From assembly GCA_002340325.1 (NCBI GenBank), contig DDLV01000170.1, positions 1 to 19,757 on the forward strand: a stretch of 19,757 bases of DNA, read 5' to 3'. The notes under the pieces were generated by a model. The model did not search any database, was not told the DNA's origin, and saw only the letters and a list, made by a program, of their open reading frames with translations. This document shows, in pieces, positions 7,997 to 13,616 of this stretch (positions are counted from its first letter, which is position 1; every line of letters starts with the position of its first letter). This stretch comes from Glaciecola sp. UBA2563. Its GTDB lineage: Bacteria; Pseudomonadota; Gammaproteobacteria; Enterobacterales; Alteromonadaceae. The position numbers and the translations under genes are program-made.

Positions 7997-8659
7997 CTAA
8001 TCTGTTGCTCTAGTTGCAGGTGTCAATTCTTTCACTGCAACGAGAGTATTCATGCATTTGACGCCTGCCATTTCCATACTATCTATGATTTCGGTTGTTT
8101 TGGTTTGTAGCAGGGCATGAAGACCCAAAAGGGGAATCGCCGATATCAGCCCAAACGCGGTTGTATTCATTGCCACTGAAATTGAGGCTGAAAGAAGACT
8201 CGCTTTTTCTGATGGGTCGGCATTAGCTACTGCGGAGAAGGCCGCAATTAATCCGATAATGGTACCTAATAAACCTAGCAGCGTTGCGATATTTGCTAAC
8301 GTTGCCAGATAGTTTGTTCGCTTTTCTAACCTCGGAATAGTTTCCATCAAGCCTTCTTCCATTGCATACTCAATGTCCTCGCGTCGAGGAGAGAGTTTTA
8401 GTCTTGCGACACCTGCACTTACCACACGTGTTATCGGCGCGGTGTTTTCCTTTGAAAACTCTATAATTTGGTCAAATTTCTGACCAGAAAGCATGGGCTC
8501 AATATCCTTGAACGCCTTGCGATTCGTAAACGTCGCCGAAATCAAAAAAAGGTATCTCTCTAGCGCAATGGCTAACCCAATCGCCAAAACAATGGCAATG
8601 GGAAGCATGAATGAGCCGCCTTCTTGGAAAAATCGAGTGATGGTTTGAAATATTTCCAT
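7997..8659 (-). CDS. exbB: MotA/TolQ/ExbB-type proton channel subunit
   Basis: A 220-residue protein of typical ExbB/TolQ size. The first membrane helix is at about residues 18-38 (MLPIAIVLAIGLAIALERY). A cytoplasmic region follows, then two more helices at about 125-150 and 165-185. These contain the conserved LATLANIATLLGLLGTIIGL and SISVAMNTTAFGLISAIPL, with the polar Thr residues that line the ion path. GGAGAG lies upstream of ATG 8659. It is the first gene of the operon ExbB-ExbD-ExbD-AgmX. The complex would use proton-motive force to drive the periplasmic arm of the AgmX-like protein. Similar gene sets occur in gammaproteobacteria and, in part, as the Agl motor of Myxococcus gliding. 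Confidence 0.92.
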   Translation of the reverse strand: MEIFQTITRFFQEGGSFMLPIAIVLAIGLAIALERYLFLISATFTNRKAFKDIEPMLSGQKFDQIIEFSKENTAPITRVVSAGVARLKLSPRREDIEYAMEEGLMETIPRLEKRTNYLATLANIATLLGLLGTIIGLIAAFSAVANADPSEKASLLSASISVAMNTTAFGLISAIPLLGLHALLQTKTTEIIDSMEMAGVKCMNTLVAVKELTPATRATD

Positions 8660-9090
8660 TCGATGTCTCTCCGCATGGTTAGGTTGTAGTATGATGCATG
8701 TGCTAATGACATACTCTAAAGACTTTATCGGTCAAGGTCTGTATCAACTGAATCGTTGAAGTGTAAAAAAATATACGTGTGGGAGTTCATTTTGAAAGTG
8801 AGAGCAAAAAACTGCACTTTACTACAATAATTTAACGAAGGTTGATGTCGAGCAATAAAGTCGCTTTCTTGTTCTTGTAGTGCGGTTTCTTGCTTGTTAG
8901 TTTGAAATAGCGTCATTACTGGGAGAGTGTGAGATTCTTATTTCAAGCAACTATGGCATGATCTCACTTTCAACTGTTTAAAAAAGTGTAAACATGTATT
9001 GAAATATAAAGAAGTAGATTGGGCTGTATACCAATTCTCACACCATCTCTTATACACCGTAGCAATATTTCTAAATCGGCGAGGATTCCA
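8660..9090. other. 431-bp divergent intergenic region with repeated GTGAGA motifs
   Basis: This AT-rich stretch separates the ExbB operon (leftward) from the response-regulator gene (rightward), so promoters for both should lie here. I see no coding potential that looks real. GTGTGAGAT occurs at 8927-8935 on the plus strand; the related GTGAGAT (8961-8967) and GTGTGAGAAT (9034-9043) lie on the minus strand. AGTATG/CATACT (8688-8693 and 8710-8715) is another short inverted repeat near the ExbB start. No convincing -35/-10 pair with standard spacing was found by eye. Confidence 0.4.
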
Positions 9091-9777
9091 ATGAAGAACA
9101 TACTGTTGGTTGAAGATGATTACCAACTGGGGGAGGTGGTCAAGGCCTATTTGGAAGCAAATAGACTTAACGTAACCCATGTAGAAACAGCGCAGGAGGC
9201 ATTGGATATAGCCAAAGGCGTTAATATAGATTGTATTGTTTTAGATTTGAATCTACCAGATGAAGACGGCTTGGTTTTACTTAGAAAGATAAGAATGTTC
9301 AGCCAAGTTCCGGTGTTTGTTTGTTCAGCACGAGGTAGTGTTGAAGAGCGTATAACGGGCTTGGAATTTGGGGCGGACGATTATATTTCCAAACCGTTTT
9401 CATCAAAAGAGCTTTTTCTTCGCATACAAAGGCTGATTGAAAGAGACGGGTATACAACTTCAGAAAACAATAATTTCGCTTGGTATTCACTAGATATGGA
9501 AAGAAAAGGTTGTATTAATAATAAAAATAATGAGTTTATTCCGTTGACCGCAAATGAATTTTATATTTTACGTAAATTATCATCTCGGATAGGCCGCGTT
9601 TGTTCGCGCGCCGAATTATTGGATGCTACGGCCAGTATCGAAGGGCCTGAGAATAACAGAGCTATTGATATTTGTATTTCAAGACTTAGAAAAAAGATAG
9701 AACCAGTGCCGAAAGACCCAAAAATCTTAAAAACTGCTGTTGGATTTGGTTACTACCTTGACACCTCTGTGATTTAG
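9091..9777 (+). CDS. OmpR/PhoB-family response regulator
   Basis: A 228-residue regulator. It has an N-terminal receiver domain with the acidic pair Glu8/Asp9/Asp10 (LLVEDD), phospho-acceptor Asp52 in VLDLNLPDEDG, and Lys in SKPF at about residue 101. The C-terminal winged-helix DNA-binding domain (about 130-225) has the usual LTANEFYILRKLSS, SRAELL, and NRAIDICISRLRKKIE with GFGYYL at the end. The start is ATG 9091, with GGCGAGGA just upstream; the frame is open for 24 more codons, but those do not resemble a receiver domain. No histidine kinase gene is adjacent; the nearest is the hybrid kinase at 15303. It converges with the CoA-ligase-like gene, and its place at the edge of the PYP cluster makes it a candidate regulator of the cluster. 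Confidence 0.93.
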   Translation: MKNILLVEDDYQLGEVVKAYLEANRLNVTHVETAQEALDIAKGVNIDCIVLDLNLPDEDGLVLLRKIRMFSQVPVFVCSARGSVEERITGLEFGADDYISKPFSSKELFLRIQRLIERDGYTTSENNNFAWYSLDMERKGCINNKNNEFIPLTANEFYILRKLSSRIGRVCSRAELLDATASIEGPENNRAIDICISRLRKKIEPVPKDPKILKTAVGFGYYLDTSVI

Positions 9778-9846
9778 GTAGCGTTACTGTCATGTGCCGA
9801 TTTGTAATTTAATGTTCTCAAAAAACAAATGCCTATCTCACTGCAA

Positions 9847-10962
9847 TTAGATAAAGAAGTGGATATTCTGAGCCGGAAGCGCTCTTCTTAGCTCAGCGTC
9901 AAAACTGTTCACGACATCCTGTAACGAATAGCCATTGTGCGTCGATAGCTCCGCTCGTAGCATTTTTCGACCGTTCTCCTGTCTTATTTGCACCACAGCT
10001 TTTTTGACAATTGGGAGTGCCATTAATTTTTGTTCTACATACCTATCACTAGTATTGTAACCATTAACTTGTATACTCTTGTCTACTCTTTCACCTACAG
10101 TAAACGTCGAGTCATTTACAAATGTTAACGTATCTTGAATTTGCAGTTTACTACCCAAGCGATTATAAATGTCGCCATTAATCATGTTTAAGTCTTTGCG
10201 AAGTGTATAATCGCTATTTCTAGCATTGCGCCATCCGACACCACCCGTCTCTGTGGACCCATAAATCTGTACAACCTTTTTGTAGCCAGAATTTTCCAAT
10301 TCAACCAATGCATCATGCTTACAAGGCTCGGTCGATAAAATCAAAGTAGCATTAGCTTTGCTCTTCTGGGGCATCATTAATAGCAATTCATGCATACTGG
10401 GTATCGCCACAACAATGCTAGGCTTATTGATATCAAGCGTTAACATCAAACGATCCCGAATATCGTACAGAGGTGCTCGCGTCATGTTGCTTAATAATGC
10501 TCCCCAAATAAACCCATAAATATGGTTTAGCGGAACATAGGTAAATACATTCACACTATCATCGCTGTCGATTACACGGCGCCATTGCGCGGCCTCTGCA
10601 GATAAGTCATGTAGCGTGTGTGTAATGGCTTTTGGTTTAGCCGTTGTGCCTGATGTAAAGAAAGTCAACTTTACATCAGGTTGAGATAGTTGATGCTTAG
10701 CGGCATCCCTAATTTTTGCAAGATTGGTGCAATGGACTAGCGAATTGAGCTGCTTTTCATTTGCCAATCCGAAAAAACTTGCCACAAAACTTATCGCTTG
10801 GTGAGTTGATAACGAATCCAGCAACCATCGGCCGTTTTCTTCAACGCTTTCACATAACTCCTCTATTTGCAACTGATTGGCAACGTTTGCGCAAGCATAT
10901 TTGATAATGTCTTTTAACAGTTTAGTCAGAATATCGTCGTTAAATTCATTCGGAGTGTTCAT
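9847..10962 (-). CDS. short acyl-CoA ligase-like (AMP-binding) protein, candidate p-coumarate:CoA ligase for PYP
   Basis: A 371-residue adenylate-forming enzyme. The P-loop motif TFFTSGTTAKPKAITHT is at about residues 100-116, the A5-like motif QIYGSTETGG at about 230, and an A7-like GERVDKSIQVNGY lies later. The protein stops at LRRALPAQNIHFFI, just where the A10 segment with the catalytic lysine of ordinary ligases would follow. It is much shorter than plant or general 4-coumarate ligases (500 or more residues). I prefer ATG 10962, because the in-frame 49-codon extension to 11109 has no family likeness and would leave only 24 bases of divergent promoter space. Next to PYP and an aromatic lyase, its likely job is activation of p-coumaric acid for transfer to the PYP cysteine. 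It could also load a carrier protein. The substrate is inferred from context. Confidence 0.8.
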   Translation of the reverse strand: MNTPNEFNDDILTKLLKDIIKYACANVANQLQIEELCESVEENGRWLLDSLSTHQAISFVASFFGLANEKQLNSLVHCTNLAKIRDAAKHQLSQPDVKLTFFTSGTTAKPKAITHTLHDLSAEAAQWRRVIDSDDSVNVFTYVPLNHIYGFIWGALLSNMTRAPLYDIRDRLMLTLDINKPSIVVAIPSMHELLLMMPQKSKANATLILSTEPCKHDALVELENSGYKKVVQIYGSTETGGVGWRNARNSDYTLRKDLNMINGDIYNRLGSKLQIQDTLTFVNDSTFTVGERVDKSIQVNGYNTSDRYVEQKLMALPIVKKAVVQIRQENGRKMLRAELSTHNGYSLQDVVNSFDAELRRALPAQNIHFFI

Positions 10963-11133
10963 GCTGTTGGCGTTTGGTGAAGGATGAGTAATACGTAGTT
11001 TATCGGGTGAAAGCACCGAAATCCTTAATGAAACATCACTGAAACAAGTAAGACAACTAGCTGCAATATCAACGCCGATAACGATTGTATGGTAAGAAAA
11101 TGTAAACAATCACATAGAAAAGAGTGAAGCAGA

Positions 11134-11853
11134 ATGAATGAAGAACAGTTATTGGAATTCCTATACATTGCGCCCGTCGCACTAATTCAATTTGATGAAG
11201 AGGGAAATGTAAAGATGGCTAACCCCAGGGTTGCACAGGTATTCAATCGCTATGCGCCTGGCGGCTATTTTGCCAACTTTTTTACTTTTCTTGATGACGT
11301 CTTACCAGAATTAAAGCAGGCCATAACGAGTTTTGTTAGTCCAAATGGGCAGATAATGGAGAACAAGAGGTATTGCATAAAGGCGCCAACAAAAGATGAT
11401 ACTGAAGAGTTATGGATGGATGTCACCGTGATGCGCCAGGCGGAAGATATGTATATCGCGTCATTGAATAACGTGACGAATCAGGTACGAATGGAAGAAG
11501 AAAAATTCTTGGTCGAAAACAAAATTAATCGATTGGTTGAATCTGTAAAGCGGCATGTAATCTTCACGGTTGATCGAAATGGCGAAGTAGACACCTGGAA
11601 TTCAACGGGTGAAGCGTATTTAGGTTCGGCAGATACGCGACTTGGTAAGGTAATCTCGCAAATTCTTCCTGTAAGTATTGAAGAAAACGCCAATCTCTTG
11701 AACAGTGCTGACAAGAAAGGCGTTACTACCAAAAAACTTAAGTTAAAGGACAAATCAGGTGCTGTTGTCAATGCAGAGCTGTGTATGTCCGCAATTCGTG
11801 ATTTGAGACACCAACTTAGAGGTTTCTCAGTCGTTTTAAACCTAGGTGGATAA
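11134..11853 (+). CDS. stand-alone double-PAS sensory protein without output domain
   Basis: A 239-residue soluble protein. The first PAS-like unit is at about residues 5-118 (IAPVALIQFDEEGNVKMANP through LWMDVTVMRQ and ASLNNVTNQVRMEEE). A connecting helix (about 119-138) leads to a second PAS unit (about 138-236; FTVDRNGEVDTWNSTGEAYLG, then KLKDKSGAVVNAELCMSAI). No kinase, cyclase, HTH or chemoreceptor domain follows. AAGAGTGAAG precedes the ATG. It lies 30 bases upstream of the PYP gene on the same strand, so the two are probably co-transcribed. A soluble PAS dimer beside a PAS-fold photoreceptor suggests a direct signalling partner of PYP, but no sequence motif proves this. No cofactor-binding residue is evident. 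Confidence 0.8.
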   Translation: MNEEQLLEFLYIAPVALIQFDEEGNVKMANPRVAQVFNRYAPGGYFANFFTFLDDVLPELKQAITSFVSPNGQIMENKRYCIKAPTKDDTEELWMDVTVMRQAEDMYIASLNNVTNQVRMEEEKFLVENKINRLVESVKRHVIFTVDRNGEVDTWNSTGEAYLGSADTRLGKVISQILPVSIEENANLLNSADKKGVTTKKLKLKDKSGAVVNAELCMSAIRDLRHQLRGFSVVLNLGG

Positions 11854-11883
11854 CCTTCACCTTACTCAACCTGGAGAAATGCT

Positions 11884-12231
11884 ATGAATTTTAGCAGTGT
11901 AAGTATCAATGAATTAAACGGAGCATCGTCATCGGCCTATAATGCCGCTAATTTTGGCATTGTCAAAATGTCTCATGATGGCAAAGTGACGGACTATAAC
12001 GATAGTCAAGCCAAACATACGGGAATGTCAAAAGGCGCGGTCATGGGCAAGCACTTTTTTACTCAAGTTGCACCATGTACCAACAACTTTATGGTGGCGC
12101 AAAAGTATGGTAATGAGAGCACTATCGACGCATCTATGCCATACACATTCACAATCAAAATGGCTCCTACCCCAGTAAACTTGCGCCTTTTGAAAGATTC
12201 AAGTGCTCAATATCTATTGTGTGATTGGTAA
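11884..12231 (+). CDS. pyp: photoactive yellow protein (PYP)
   Basis: A 115-residue blue-light receptor of the PAS fold. Alignment by eye to Halorhodospira halophila PYP gives VAPCT with chromophore Cys65 (Cys69 there), Tyr38 (Tyr42), Thr46 (Thr50), GKHFF (GKNFF) and Met93 in KMAPT (Met100 in QMTPT). The loop between Cys65 and Tyr87 is three residues shorter than in the reference, and the N-terminal cap is also shortened. Glu46, which hydrogen-bonds the phenolate of p-coumaric acid, is replaced by Gln42 (codon CAA at 12007-12009), and Arg52 by Met48. GGAGA lies just upstream of the ATG. The double-PAS gene is directly upstream and a strong terminator directly downstream; enzymes for the chromophore are encoded on both sides. 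I consider the identification secure. Confidence 0.96.
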   Translation: MNFSSVSINELNGASSSAYNAANFGIVKMSHDGKVTDYNDSQAKHTGMSKGAVMGKHFFTQVAPCTNNFMVAQKYGNESTIDASMPYTFTIKMAPTPVNLRLLKDSSAQYLLCDW

Positions 12232-12294
12232 AATTGAAAGATTGCATTGTATAGAAAAATGTAACGCATAACCTTATTGAACACACCAGCGTAG

Positions 12295-12335
12295 ACGTAA
12301 TGGGGGTGAGGTGTCTTGTCCCCAGTACGTTTTTT
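12295..12335 (+). terminator. intrinsic terminator between pyp and the chemoreceptor gene
   Basis: ACGT (12295-12298) plus TGGGG (12301-12305) pair with CCCCA (12320-12324) plus ACGT (12327-12330), with an AA/GT internal mismatch and a 14-base loop. Six T residues (12330-12335) follow directly. This is the clearest Rho-independent terminator in the window. The chemoreceptor ribosome-binding site (AAGGAG, 12340-12345) begins only a few bases after the T-tract, leaving no room for a promoter between them. It therefore behaves like a leader terminator or attenuator for the next gene. Confidence 0.75.
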
Positions 12336-12351
12336 CTTCAAGGAGTTTTGT

Positions 12352-13533
12352 ATGACCAACCATTTTTCGTTAATGGTACTCGGCTCACTAAATGTACTGG
12401 TTGTCGGCGTAGCTCTGATCTTATCGTTTTTTGAGCAAACTTACTCGATTACCACACTTTTATTGGTCGCAATTGTGTTAACGGCAGGCCTCTATTTTTA
12501 TCTTTCTTACAAGTTCTGGAAACCTATCAAAGCGGCGTTGATTCAATTAAGAAACAACATCAGCCAAAACGCTAATTACGCTTCAAACGCTAGCCAGCTT
12601 AGCGTTGAACAAATTATCGCGGATCTCGATGCTGCAGTAACGCAATCAACGGATTCAGCCGAAGCGCTAGTGCAAGAATTCACGATTGAGAATACCAAGG
12701 TGCGCCAGATTACTGACGAAATAAATGCGACAAAAGAATACAATAGTGTTGTCGTATCAATTAACGATGACCATGTCTTTGATCCAGAGTCGGTAAAAAA
12801 CTCTTTTCTTCAATCAGAAGCAGCCGCTGATCATGCCACCCAGACATTTGAAAAAATATATATGTCAATCAATGGATTAGGTAACACCTATCAACAAATT
12901 CAGTCGAAATCTACAGATTTAAAGACACATGCAACAAAAAGTGTGAGCAGCGTAAAAATCGCCTCTGATCAAATCACAACGATGTCAGCGAGAGTTACTG
13001 AAATTGCTGATGTCACCAAAACAATAAGCGACATTGCCAGCATGACACAACTTCTAGCACTCAATGCGTCTATCGAGGCTGCTAGAGCGGGGGAGTCAGG
13101 TAGAGGATTTGCCGTTGTCGCAGATGAAGTAAAAAAACTCGCGCAACAAACCAATGAAGCCACTGAGCGTATTTCTGAAATTTCTGAGACCATGTTGAGC
13201 GCTAGTAACCTTTCAGCAGATTCCATATTGGAGATCGATGAGTCAGTCGTGATTGTAAGTGAAAGTATTTTTCATGTGGTTGACAATATCGAATCGCAAT
13301 GGAAAGAGGTACAAAGTTTGCTTGGTCAAATGGGGCAGGCTGCGGGCACAGTGAGCGGAATGAAGGGGATTTTAATGAATTCTCGTGACCAGTTGGATTC
13401 TCATTTCGTTATGCTCGATGGGCTATACCAGTTTGCACAGGCCAGCCACAAAGGTCTGTCGAATGTCAGTGAGATATTAGGTTTGAATAGCGACGAAGAT
13501 TTGATATCTGAAAATACAGACGAACAGGAATGA
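12352..13533 (+). CDS. chemoreceptor (MCP) lacking a periplasmic sensor domain
   Basis: A 393-residue protein. The start is ATG 12352, with AAGGAG at 12340-12345; an in-frame ATG at 12316 lies inside the terminator loop. Two membrane helices (about residues 5-26 and 32-54) are joined by only a few residues (EQTYS), so there is no periplasmic ligand-binding domain. A short HAMP-like start (WKPIKAALIQL) and an unusual linker of about 150 residues, with VVSINDDHVFDPESV, follow. The signalling hairpin is canonical: MTQLLALNASIEAARAGE and GRGFAVVADEVKKLAQQT at about 228-270. The C-terminus is acidic (DEDLISENTDEQE). Input must come from within the membrane or from the cytoplasm. The position right after pyp makes cytoplasmic PYP or the double-PAS protein the obvious candidate, which would give a phototaxis receptor. 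That coupling is inference. Confidence 0.92.
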   Translation: MTNHFSLMVLGSLNVLVVGVALILSFFEQTYSITTLLLVAIVLTAGLYFYLSYKFWKPIKAALIQLRNNISQNANYASNASQLSVEQIIADLDAAVTQSTDSAEALVQEFTIENTKVRQITDEINATKEYNSVVVSINDDHVFDPESVKNSFLQSEAAADHATQTFEKIYMSINGLGNTYQQIQSKSTDLKTHATKSVSSVKIASDQITTMSARVTEIADVTKTISDIASMTQLLALNASIEAARAGESGRGFAVVADEVKKLAQQTNEATERISEISETMLSASNLSADSILEIDESVVIVSESIFHVVDNIESQWKEVQSLLGQMGQAAGTVSGMKGILMNSRDQLDSHFVMLDGLYQFAQASHKGLSNVSEILGLNSDEDLISENTDEQE

Positions 13534-13616
13534 AGTGTCTCTGACCAATATAGTTAGCAATTTGAAGAGCAACAACACGCTATTGGCACATAAACCGGCA
13601 TTGGATTAACACATTT

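Noticed and set aside
9019..9090. 24-codon N-terminal extension of the response regulator
   Set aside because: The receiver domain begins at MKNILLVEDD, which has its own ribosome-binding site; the upstream codons do not resemble the family.
8725..9180. Two minus-strand frames of 63 and 80 residues upstream of the ExbB and regulator genes
   Set aside because: Low-complexity, AT-rich, no plausible domain or good ribosome-binding site; the second overlaps the true regulator start.
9778..9846. Terminator between the convergent response-regulator and ligase-like genes
   Set aside because: No stem of useful length with a T-tract could be found by eye.
10963..11109. 49-codon extension of the CoA-ligase-like gene
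   Set aside because: No likeness to the family, and it would occupy nearly all of the divergent promoter region shared with the double-PAS gene.
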